This document shows positions 13,440 through 25,000 of a stretch of 64,000 bases of DNA, piece after piece. Source of the DNA: Haemaphysalis longicornis. Lineage: Eukaryota; Arthropoda; Arachnida; Ixodida; Ixodidae. The stretch is taken from the NCBI GenBank assembly GCA_013339765.2, contig CM023457.1, positions 43,202,144-43,266,143 on the forward strand, in the 5' to 3' direction. The notes beneath the pieces were generated by a model. It was not told the origin of the DNA. It made no database searches and saw only the letters and a program-made list of their open reading frames with translations. The position numbers and the translations under genes are program-made. The stretch's first letter is position 1. Every line of letters starts with the position of its first letter.

Positions 13440-14440
13440 AGAGAGAGAGAGAGAGAAGGCTCTTTATTGAAAAAGCAGAGAGTTTTGCCGGCGTTTGTGA
13501 TCACCTACATGCTTCTCTGCTGGGGGTCGGGGATGTAGGGAGAACAGGCCCTAGAGAGAGGTGGCAGAAAAGAAAAAAAAAAGAGTGAGAAAAAAACGAA
13601 GAAGCAAACAAAAAAAAAACACTGGCGTGGTATGGCGGGCTTGGCGGACTATTTTTTAGATTGTGTTACAGAATTTACAATTTTGAAATGTGGCCAATGT
13701 CCTCCAAATATGAAAACAAAGTTTTTAGGGCCTGACGCTGCTTCGAGGGGCTAGTCCATGGTCCTAAGATGGTCTTCAAAGTTACCGGCCCTTGATCTAG
13801 GCGTTCAATATCTTCAAGAAAACGGGATCTTGGTGGCCAAGTAGGCCACACATTCTAATAAGATATGTTCGACGGTTTCTATGGAAGAACAGTTATCGCA
13901 GTACGGGTTGGTCGTCAGTCCGAGGCGAAAGAGGTAACTGTTGGTGTAGGCCGAGTTCAGTCGTAGGCGATGATATAATGTCTCCAGCCTACGAGGGAGC
14001 TCTCTAGGAAGTTTTGATGTCAAATCAGGGTCAATCGCGTGCAAAAATACTTCATTATTGGGTTCGTTGCTGCGCCATAGCCGGTTTCTTTCACTTACTG
14101 CAAAAGCGATGGCCATGGTGGAAGCGTCTGTTTTGTAAAGTACACTTTGCGGTATTTCCGGTGGTTAAGGCCCATACGGGCCGCTTCATCGGCTTTTTGG
14201 TTTCCAATAATACCACTGTGGCCAGGTATCCATTGCCATTTTATAGTGTGTCCAGCAATGCAAGCGAGGTGGTGAAGGTAGGAGATATCGGCGGCTGCGG
14301 TATGGTGAGGGGAAGACCTGCTCCTCCTTGACAGAATTTGCAGAGCTGCCTTGGAGTCTGTAAAGATGCCCTTAAAGAAGCGAGTGTTTACGTCTAACAA
14401 AGTAACAAAAAGTACAGACATATGCTCGCATAACAATAAA
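13440..14440 (-). mobile_element. LINE fragment with RNase H domain (I-like group), 3' part
   Basis: On the minus strand, sequence near 14380-14150 encodes an RNase H domain: GIFTDSKAALQIL, IKWQWIPGHSGIIGNQKADE. It is followed by LRLNSAYTNSYLFRLGL and a CDNCSSIETVEHILLEC zinc-knuckle-like block, then LGPWTSPSKQRQALKTLF near a stop at about 13675. RNase H after the reverse transcriptase points to the I-like LINE group. One or more frameshifts are present. The 3' untranslated region holds an AATAAA signal on the minus strand (about 13462) and ends in a GA-rich tract at 13440-13457. The 5' side is cut abruptly at about 14440. Confidence 0.8.
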
Positions 14441-14444
14441 GAAG

Positions 14445-15035
14445 GTATGCGTATTAAACAACATTTTCACGCCTGTTATACACCATTGACTAAGCACCCT
14501 GCTCACGGACACATCAAAGAGCCCACACATTTGATACAGACAAGGCATAACTCACTAAAATTAAAATATGCGTGTTGAAGGGGGAACAATGCATTTCCCT
14601 TTGAAGTGCACTGAAAATTTATTCGACTGGAGGGAACGTACGTGGCCTGGCAAAGAATTCCAAAGTTCTATCGTGCGCGGAAAAAAAAGTAGATTTAAAT
14701 GTGTCAGTGCGTGGGTGGTAAGGGGAAACGTTCAAATAATAATTGATTCTTTTGTTATCGGCTTAGCTAGTGTTACATAGCCGGCAGATGACAAGCGATA
14801 CGGAGAGTGAATGATGTGGTGGGAAAACCCTGAGTTATTCGATGCGTCGGCGCAGAAAGTTAGGTTAGTTTCAAGGATGATAGGGCTGAAGTTGGTGAAA
14901 AGTTCCGGTCCTATCGGCGGCAGATAAATCGGACGGGTTTCTTTGCACGGCTTCAATACGGTTGACGTCACATTGTTTGTGCGGGTTCCACACGGCACAG
15001 GCGTATTCAAGTATCGGGCGTATTAGTGTTTGGTA
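14445..15035 (-). mobile_element. LINE reverse-transcriptase fragment (CR1/L2-like C-terminus), 3' part
   Basis: On the minus strand the sequence encodes RPILEYACAVWNPHKQCDVN and RIEAVQRN, the 'LvRP.LEYA..vWdP.....i..le.vQR' block near the C-terminal end of reverse transcriptases of CR1/L2/Jockey-like LINEs, and later RTIELWNSLPGHVRSL, typical of the ORF end. Several frameshifts are present. A SINE splits it at 15036; the 5' continuation is at 15273-15400. Its 3' end abuts the RNase H LINE at about 14440. Confidence 0.75.
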
Positions 15036-15286
15036 ACCCGCCGCGGTGGCTCAGTGGCTAAGGCTTTACGCTGCTGAGCATGAGGTCGCGGGTTCGATTC
15101 CCGGCCGTGGCGGCCGCTTTTTTGATGGATGCGAAAAGCAACAACGCCCGTGTGTACGAAATTTCGGCGCACGTTAAAGATCCCCAGGTGGTCAAAATTA
15201 ATCCTGAGCCCGCCACTACAGCGCGCCTCATCGCCTGCGTTGCGTAGGTGAGTTAAACCCGTCCATCAATCAATTAGTGTTTGGTA
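15036..15286 (+). mobile_element. tRNA-derived SINE (family A), with 14-bp target duplication
   Basis: The copy starts CCCGCCGCGGTGGCTCAGTG (pol III A-box region) with B box GGTTCGATTCC, then the family A body and an ATCAATCA tail. A perfect 14-bp duplication, ATTAGTGTTTGGTA, lies at 15022-15035 and 15273-15286. It is inserted in an older LINE. Confidence 0.9.
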
Positions 15287-15400
15287 CATGTGTAGCTTTG
15301 TATCTTGTGGGGCTTGGGTCAGTGTACGTTTCAGATAACCATCTGGCAAGGCTGCCGTCTACGGGTGTATGGTTACAGAAAATGGGTGTAACTCTTGTTT
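15273..15400 (-). mobile_element. 5' continuation of the SINE-split LINE fragment
   Basis: On the minus strand this reads APQDTKLHMYQT directly in frame with LIRPILEY on the other side of the SINE. It therefore belongs to the same reverse-transcriptase fragment, interrupted by the SINE at 15036-15272. Confidence 0.72.
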
Positions 15401-15609
15401 TTGCGGAAACTATCCCGAAAAAAATTGTGTGAGGATTAACTTACAATTATTTTGAAAGGTAAGTATGTGTGCGTGTCTTCGTTCGATCAATATAATAAGT
15501 CACCATACCTAACTCAACATAGTTATCCATAAAAACAGCTTCGGTGGCCTTCTATCTCAGAGATGTGAAAGGCCTCGAAATCTTTGTTGCCTTGTGGTTT
15601 CCCAGAAAG

Positions 15610-15765
15610 ATGCGGTCGGTTCCGGTGCTTATGGCTGTGCTAACGTGCTGCACGTGGTCAAGTCAGGCTATTCGGCTGAACAAGACTTCTGGTGGCTACG
15701 AAGACATCGTGGTGGCCATTCACCCTTCTGTGAAGCCCGACGAGCGAATCATCGACAATATCAAG
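15610..15765 (+). CDS. CLCA: CLCA exon 1 (signal peptide and mature N-terminus)
   Basis: The exon encodes residues 1-52. It starts MRSVPVLMAVLTCC, a hydrophobic signal peptide with a likely cleavage after SSQA, followed by RLNKTSGGYEDIVVAI, the conserved start of mature CLCA proteins. The reading frame is open upstream, but this is the first ATG that gives a clean signal peptide. The donor follows ATC AAG at GTGCTG, phase 0. Confidence 0.85.
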
Positions 15766-18700
15766 GTGCTGTGCATTGCCGAAGTAGTCTGTTAGGGCGC
15801 ACCTCTTAATTAAGCACCCGCTACTCAGGTTTCGCATCTACCGTCGCCGTCGGCCTCGTTGTAACCGTTGTAGCGAAAAGGACAGGAAAGTATGGGCGAA
15901 AGTATGTGGGGTAGGGTGGTATTCCAAGGCCGCGTCAAACATGCTCGGCGGCGGCGACGCGCTGTGAGGTGACGCCAGAGTAGCGTGCGTCGTCGTGCGT
16001 TCACTGGTGATGCAATCACTTCCGAGACGCAACAGCTATGCGCCGTCGCCGAATAGACGGCAGTTCGCGCTGCGCTAAAATTTTGCATTAGGGAGAATCA
16101 TAATCGTCAGCCATTTTCATCCATTTTTTTTTCTAAATTTTGATTGTTCAAGATTACATTTCAAGATTGCCATTTCGCTTAGCACTTCGGATTTGAAACA
16201 ACGCCACCATCAGCCGGGTAAGCTTGGCCTCATGTCGCAGGTCTGTTGCGCTACCCAACCTGCGATTAACAACAACACCTGGTTTAGGCTGTGGGTTGTG
16301 GCCGTTTTGGCCTAGCAAGCTAGTTGAAGAAAAAAATTAATTGTGGCGCAATGCCGTCGCAAAGTTAGCGCTAACGAGTATCCGCGTATTGTCCTTACAA
16401 TAGGAAGGGAGGCCTTGCAGGAACGGTCCTCGTGGTTTAAGAGCACGTTATCATGAAGGCAGTTTGTAGGACTTTGGGGATGAATGAGGTATGGTAATGG
16501 GACGTTTGACGTATGCACAATCACTCGTAATTGTCGTAGGCCTTTTACGCGATACAGACCCATTGCGCCATAAGGGTTTGTGTTGGTAAAGAATGTAGGA
16601 TTACGTTTGCATGATCGAAATTGCTTATCTTTCGTCCCTGCTAAGCGCATCATGTTTGATGATGTGGGATAAATCTGACTGTAACTTCAATGAGCATGCC
16701 TTGTTCCCTTGAAGGCCTTGTTCACCTCTGCCTCGTCGTTTCTGCATCGAGCCACCGGCGGCCGGGTGCACTTCAGCAGCGTGACCATTGCCGTGCCAGA
16801 CACATGGCCAGTGAGGCCACGGGCGGCGGTTACAGCGGCCAACATGTTCCCGGGCGCCGACGTCCGTGTGGCCACCGAGAACCCGCAGTACAGGGACACG
16901 CCGTACACGCTGCAACCTCGAGGATGTGGGGAGCGCGGAGAGTACATCCACCTGACGCCGCGGTTCCTGGCCAACATGAACGGATCCATGTCCGAGATTT
17001 ACGTTAACCCAGGTAACGAAAGCAGTGGACTACAAATTAGAGGGAAAAGCGAAAACGCCTGCGTGTTCGAGATTTCGACGCACGTTAAAGATCCCAAGGT
17101 GGTCAAATTTAATCCAGAAGCCCTCCACTACGGCGGACCTTATCGCCGGTGCAGCGGCGGTGCGTTAAACTCAAATCCAATCTAAACCAAACCGTTAAAC
17201 TTCATAACCAAGGCTAACTGAGCTTTCCAAGTCACAGCTAAAATTTCTAACATCCCTAATGAACTACTGCCCTACTGAAACGTCCGTATATACGGAATTA
17301 TGGGAATACGGAGTTCATACGGATTATGCCGCCCCCAAGCATACCGAAAGTAGATGTTAGTATAAAACACAGGGAATCACACTTGTGTGCGCAATAAAAA
17401 CGGTTGGCGCAGGTTTCGTGTTTTTATCTCCAATAATACGCAAAATGATGCTCTGCATGTTTTCCGTATACTGCGTATATACGGAATTCATGCGGACAAT
17501 GATTTGACGGTTCTAGTAAACTTACAGACATAAAATCGGTGTCAAAGTTTTGGATAAGTATGCCCTATTTTGTTCACGTGTGTTTCTCAAAAATATTCCT
17601 CGTTTTGTTGCGGCTTTGTGTCCTTCTAGGAAAGTACTCCGTATTCCTATGTTTCCGTATATACGCAACTTTTCAGGAGGGTTGGGATGAAGTATCAATT
17701 AGGAATTGTTATAATTTTATGTGCGTTATTATTTATGAACATTCGCTAATTAGCCTGAACATTTACCGCTATTTTTGTTTCAATGATTGCCTCAAACGTA
17801 AATACACCGTAATGAGGGAGCTGTCTGGATTTCTTGTTAAGATTTAACTCTAAAACAGTCCGGCAAAAACTTTTCGAAGTTGGCTTAGCGGTCACATCCC
17901 ATCCTGAACTAATTTACGTCATCTTTTCAGCTTACCAACTTGTACACGAGTGGGCCCACTACCGGTACGGCGTGTTCGACGAGTACGGGGACCCGGAGAG
18001 CTTCCGGTACCCGGTTATGTACTGCGAGTTTGGAATGGTGAGATATGAAACTGGCACTTGTCGTCGTTGATTAGTGAGCAACTTGGTGGAGTTAAGTTTT
18101 CGTTAGAGTTTTCAATGGGTGCACGATTAGAGCTTGGAGAATGGTTCAAAGAGTGAACGAAAGAAAGGAAGGTATAAAAATTTAAGTTAGACGATTGCAA
18201 ACAAGAAGATACAAGATAAATAAATAGTTTAAAAAAGAGGAGAAAGGAAAGAAACAACCGCGAAAAATAAAAGTGAGGTAGAAAGAAAAGCGAATAATTA
18301 CACAGAAAGACAAGTAGGAAAAGAAAGGAGTCAAGAAAAAATTCCCAACACAATTTCCTACAAGTGCGTTTTAGCCCGTAAACTGCTGGCATTCTACACA
18401 AAACTGAGCGGAACTGAAGACAATGAGCCGTAAGGGCATTAACTAAGACATTAGTCAATATTTTTTAAAGGGGAAAGGAAAAAAACAAGCCAGCCATTTC
18501 CCCCGATATTTTGGGCGGCTGAAGCGAGGTCATGAAAACTTTCTCCCTCCATTTAACGTTTCCAATATGCACTCTGGCAGAAAGTGTTGCGTGCGTTAGG
18601 GAAGTACAGAGTATTTTGTGACAGGCGGCAGCGTTTCTTTTGGTTTCAAGGAGTCTCGCGTTGCTCATAATTTTGTTAGCTTAACCCATATTAGGAGAGC

Positions 18701-18984
18701 TAAAAAACTCGCTTGGTTTTTATACCTTCGAGGATTTTTTGGCAGATTTTGGAGAGAGAGCCTTCTTGCCTCGTACCCCCGAATGTATTTCGGACGCAAA
18801 ATTAACAGAGCAAACTAGAATACTTCAGGATAGTTAAATGAGTAGGCTGTGGTTTGAAAGACTGAACGCACTTTTGTACGAAAAAAAAAAGAGGTAGATG
18901 AAATACACTACTGTTAAGCAAGTTTTTTAACCTGTCTCTCTCTCTCTCTTACACGTGGGAAAGGAAAAACTTTGAAAAAAAAAG

Positions 18985-19017
<33 letters not shown>

Positions 19018-22000
19018 TACGGGGGTCTGTATAGGTTCTGAAACCGGAGCTCAAAAATTACTTTATAAGAGATGTGTTTTATTCGCAAGGGCTGCTGCGT
19101 CCTATTTGCGCTGTGAAAAATTTAAAGAACGCAGCGGTTGTTGATGAGCCAACGTCTCCGCTTCCTGCGAATGTCACGCGGTGTTCCGTTGCCTTGCTTG
19201 TTGTTCTTGAAGTTGTCAAGAGGTCCGCTGGATCCTAGGAAGCTGCGATTTTCGGCCTTACCGCTTTCCCAACAGGTGCGGGCCAGCACGTGCTCGGATC
19301 GAATCAAGTTCAGGGCATACACCGACTCAGGCGAACCGTGCCGCATCTACAAGGGCTGCCGCGTCTCCTCCAAGTGCAAGGCCAGATTCATCGCGGACAC
19401 CAAGGATCCAGTCACGTCGTCCATCATGTTTATGCCCTACCTCGAAGGGGTGAGTGCGGAAATTCCGCAGAGGTCAACACTTATGATGAAGTGCCGAAGC
19501 GAGACTTTATTACCGCACCTCTTCCTGAAGAAAGCTGAGGGAAGCGCGAAAGCCTCTCACATCAAAACTGCGTCCAAAGCACGCCAAGAGCCTTCGCAAA
19601 GTGTTCGTCCACTTTTCGCTGAAAGTGCGTTCCGATTCATTGTCCCACCTTCAAGACCCGAATCGCAAACCAAGAACGAAACCATGCGACGACCTTTCGC
19701 GCACTATGTAAACGCATCTATACGGACCATCTAGATGTATACCGATACGTGGTTTATGAGATGTATGGGTATATTATTGTACTCCTTCTTCATGATCCGA
19801 TGCGTGAATTGGCTTATATTAGAACCATCCCTCTTTCGCGGTTTGCAAGTAACCGTATACTGACACAATGGAAGCCCCGTTTCACGCACGCGCCGTGCGT
19901 CCAGTGATCTTATTACAGCTTTTAGGTCGACGACGTGTCTACGGGAAAATGCATTAGTTGTTTTCACAAGACGCCATCGCTCCCAATAAGTAAGCTTTGG
20001 TTTTTAAAACGCGCATGAATTTAGTGCTGTTGTTGTTGTTGTTGTTGCGCCTTTAGGTATGGCCCATACCCAATCAGGGGATCGGCCAATCAACAGAGGA
20101 TGGTTAAAATGAATGGAATTCTTATCTAATCACGAGACGCTTAGGAAAGATAATTTAGACCGGTTGGAAAAAGTTTTGAAAAAAAACCCCCTGAAAAATC
20201 AAAGCGAGGATGACCAATCGCAATCATAAAGAGAATCGTTTTGAATTTTCAATGTCGCGCAGGAGGGCAGAGCATACATCCCGGCGGCAGATCCACCAAA
20301 CTATTTTCTTCTTCCTCTTGTGTTGTCGGGAATTCGTTTTTGAGTAATCTTTAACTCAGTGCAAGTACCGTCAACGTTCAAATGTGCTTACGAAAACTGG
20401 CAAGTGCGGCTAAAAGTGCGAAGTGCGGCCGGCTTAAAAGCGACGTTGCCAATGATACAAAAGTCTAAAACAACTTGTTGTTTCCAAGTTGGCAGTTCAT
20501 GGTTTAACAGCCAAATGTGAAGGGGCAACCCTAGCGAACACATCTGCAACAGAACAGGACGAGGTCTTACCCCGTCTTCTTCGATCGTTGTGCTCGTCTA
20601 GAGTTTGGCGCCTCGACTTTGGCGCTCTTGATCATAAGTGCGAAAGGTTCTTGACACTACTAGCGCATAGCCGTAGTAGCGGAGCAGCGACGTAGTATGC
20701 TTTTTTTCTTTCCAAGCCCCTAGTGCGCACAAAGCTCGGTTTTCATAAGCATGAACAGATAAAGGCCCGCTTTTTTAGCTTGAATTGCCGTATTCTTTGT
20801 ATTCAAATGTCATTTATTTTCGACATCGTTAGGGCCTTATGCTCACTTTTGTTAACTTCGAAAAAAAATTCTCACGTGCGCTCGCGACTTTCTAAACTAA
20901 GAAGATGCAGCCCACTTAAATTTTATTTGAACTTTGTCGGCTCAAATAAATGTTTACAACAACAACACGCTTGCTTAGCTTGAAGTTCACCGGGTGTGGT
21001 GATTCCCAGACTGTACTTTTTTGCAAACGACGTCGAACAATTCGCGTTTGTACTGGTTTACTGCGAACAACGTAAATCTGGCTGAGTCTAGATCTCTTGA
21101 GATCAGCAGCGAGTTATTGTCGCAATTGTAGAAGGCCGCAATTGGCTTCGGGCTCCGTGAAATGTGCGAGCGCTTATGATTGAAATACGGGAGATTTTTG
21201 AGGTGGTCTGTTAGGCCAATTAGGAACAAGTGCAAACGCAAACCGACTGATTCAGACAGACTCAAACTTCACTGGAAATTTAGGCGTGCACTGAGTAACC
21301 CCAGCTTGGCGAAAATATTGCGGAGCCCCCATATTCTGCACGCCTCAATGATCAGGTGTGGCTTCGCCTCGCGAAACCCCCAAAATTCAGTTGCAGGTAC
21401 TTGTTTCGGGAGCTATGTTGTGGCTGGGAGCAACGGACGGTGTCTTTTTTTCTCGAAAAATGCCTTTACTGGACCGTTAAATTTGCAGCAGTTGAAGAGA
21501 CGTTTCAGGAAATTAAAAGCTAAGCACTACCCCGTTTGATGTTGTGTAATATGATGATAAGCCGCATCCGACTGGCAGTGACAATTATGCCAGAACGGGA
21601 TACGTTTCACAGTGATGTACAAATGCCTCTTCTTCGGAGTGACTGAGTTAGTGCACATGAGTGAGTGATGAGTGAGTGAGGTGAGTGAGTGAGTGAGTGA
21701 GTGAGTGAGTGAGTGAGTGAGTGAGTGAGTGAGTGAGTGAGTGAGTGAGTGAGTGAGTGAGTGAGTGAGTGAGTGAGTAGGCCTTGTGAGGCATGCCGGC
21801 AATGGTTGGCCTAGTACTCTTACGTTGGCGGTACAAAATGGCTTACGCGAGCGTGCGCTGGTTTCAGAAACTTATTCGCTCGTTTTCACCGGCAGGTGTC
21901 GGAGTTCTGCGACGACGCGGAAAAAGAGCACAATGCCTTCGCCCCGAACAAGCACAACCACCTCTGCAACCGCAGGTCTACCTGGAAAGTGATCAGCGCC

Positions 22001-25000
22001 AACGAAGATTTTCAGAAGTGTGTTCGAACTCTCACTCCCTTTTTCCAACAACGAAAGAGCAAAATAATTGTTTCTATATCAGCTAAATGCCTAATAAGCG
22101 CGAACCACACCAGAGAGAATACACGTGGGAGAGCCGTAACGCAAATTTAGCAACACAAGTTTTGTGAACCGTAAAAAATGCTCTAGAATAGTAGTACCGG
22201 AGATACTAGTACTGCTACAACTGCTACTTACTGTATTATTAGTATTAGTACTGCAGGTACGGCTATAGTGGTACTACAACCACTACTATCAATACTAGTC
22301 CTGCCCCCACCACTACTGGTACTATTATTATTCCTAACACCACTGCCCCTACTATCTACTACTCTTACTACTGGTACAGCTGGTACCTCTACTAACTACT
22401 ATTGCTGCTACCACTACTACTACTACTACTACTGCTGCTGATGCTGCTGGCAGTAGTGGAACGGAGTGTAGCAACTCCGTTCCAGGTATCTAGGAATTTT
22501 CGGGTGGGATTTTGAGTTGCCCAGAAATGTGACTCATTTTTATAACTTGAAACTGGAACACTTTCGGAGTTAGAAAGCAAGTGTTTAATTTTTGTTTCGG
22601 ATAAGTGCGTGTGGCGTAAATGCGAATGCCTTTATGCTAACAGGAAAAACAGGAACTGTTGCTACGACTTTTAACAGCGCCGTTGAATAGTCCCGCGTAG
22701 TGCGAAGGGGCAAGCAGTGTTTCAACACAATCATATGCGCACAAGATTATATGTCCAGTTCTTCATGGCCTTACCAGCACATAAAACCAGAAGTGCTTTG
22801 TATATTTGCGTGCTTAATGATGCTACGTCTAGTTACCCTTGGATGATTTTCCCAGCATTTAGGTAATTGGTACATGTCTCCCCTTATTTGTTTTTTTTTG
22901 CAGCCTGCCACCAAGTGACACGAAAAAATCCATCACGGTGAACTTCAGGGAAGTTCAAAAACGAGAAGGCACCCTCGGGCGGGTAATTCTTGCCTTGGAC
23001 GTGTCAGGCAGCATGAGCGTGAGTATGACAATGCTTAAAATAAAGCAGCGAGAATAAACACAGGGCCAACGTCTAATTTCACCAGGCAGAAAGTATCCCC
23101 AAACGTTTTCAAATTCATCAATATTTCTACAATTACCCTTATTTCCAGTTTCAAAATTCCCACTGAAATCACACGGAAGAAACATCAGGTCCCTGCGATT
23201 CCCAAAAAACCGTCCTATATTTTCACCACTTTCTTATTGTAAGAATAATGATTCTTTAATACACACCAAAAATATCCCATCGGGGCATACTTGTGCGTTG
23301 AAATTGCGAGCTTCCGTGGTCCAATTACAGGTGGTGCTGCCCGCTGAGGAAACAAATAGAGCGAGAATATATTTTAATAGGTTTCTAAAGCTTGCTATGT
23401 CTGCCGGTTAAACGCAAATACTAGCAGCTCGCGGCTTATTTTCAACAAACAACAAATCCTTTGAAAACTGAAGGCACCGGTGCTCGAAAGGTTAAAAAAT
23501 TGAAAATTGAATTGAATTTTCTGGGTACAGAAAATGCTTGGCTATTGTAAAATAGAGACACGCCGGCACGTGTGTAAACAAACTTTCTTGGTCGCCTCAA
23601 AAGGGCAATTTCACGGGGACCTGTACGCTAGTTTCTGTCATCGGTTTTTTTTCGGTTCGAAATTTTCTGTGCGACATGGTGGGATGTTTGTGCATGCATT
23701 TTGTTCTTCTTAGCAGTATATTATTCTCATGTGTCGATCACTGTTGGTATCTGAATTTTGGATGCTTTTTCGAGTGCTGTGTAGGCTGCTTTACCGTTTA
23801 ACTGTGAAAAGATGAGCTGTTACGATAAATCTTTAGTGCAAAGCCTATATCCCAAACTCAGCGACAGCAAAAAAAGTGAGGATTTCAGTATCACTTTGAA
23901 ACTGGCGACAGGAACCGTTTTAAATTGCTGACGTTGAGAGGAACATCTTTTAAGAATCTTTAGGAAAAGGTCAGAGTAAGTGTCTTGCCACCGAAGGGCC
24001 AGCTGGATTGACCACACAATATCACCACACAAGAGAGCTGTCGTTCAATCAATTAGTCGTTTTCATGCAGTAGTGCAGGGGTTCTCAAATGGTGGTTCGC
24101 AGACACCAAGGAGTACGCGAGGTCCATTGAAATGAGTCCGCGACGTCTACCCCAAACTCTCACCTCCATACCCATTCATTTAACCCTTTTCCAAGCCTTC
24201 CTGCAAATGAAAAGACTGTGGCTTTGCTGAATGACAGGTACGTTTATTTTTATCCGCCTTGCGCATCTTTTAATGTAGGATTCTTGCCCAACACGCGAAC
24301 AATGCGAAAATGCCAGACACCAAATGCGGCATACAAGTGTGTCGGTGACTGTTAACTGCAAGAGCAAATCTTTTGACAACGTGGCATGCATGAGCATAAT
24401 CGTTACCGCGAAATGCGGACTTTAAATATACGAGAGCGACTGTAACTGCATTTAACGCAGTTTCAGTGAGAGGATTATGTTTAAGAAAATGTTTGCACGT
24501 ATCATTCGTCCTCCTGATAATTTTCTTTTTTTTTCGGCCGCAGGCCAATGATCGAATCAACCAGCTCAGAGTGGCAGCAACCCATTTCGTCCAGGTGCTT
24601 ATACCGGACGGGCTTGAAGTTGGGCTAGTCTCGTTCAGCTACAACGCCAGAAAGCTGGCTGAGCTGAAATACGTGGAGAAGTCAACGCGGGATTTCCTGG
24701 TTAGGACCATTGGTACACTGAGTGCCGATAGTAGTACATGCATCGGATGTGCCCTGGAAATGGCCCTTCAGGTGAGGAAGCAGGACGGCACTTTTTGGTA
24801 CACGAGAAAATTTGGAGCATTATACCGCATGCTGTGGTTTGCCATACCTAGGTAGTTTCTTACTCGGATAGCTGTATATGAGAGGCTACCGCTATAGTGG
24901 GCATCCCAACTGGCGGTCCCGATACTCCACGTTGAGACGGTTTCACTGCAAGCAGGATCGAAATGAAGCAAAGCAAACTTTACGAAAAAAAAAACTTGTT

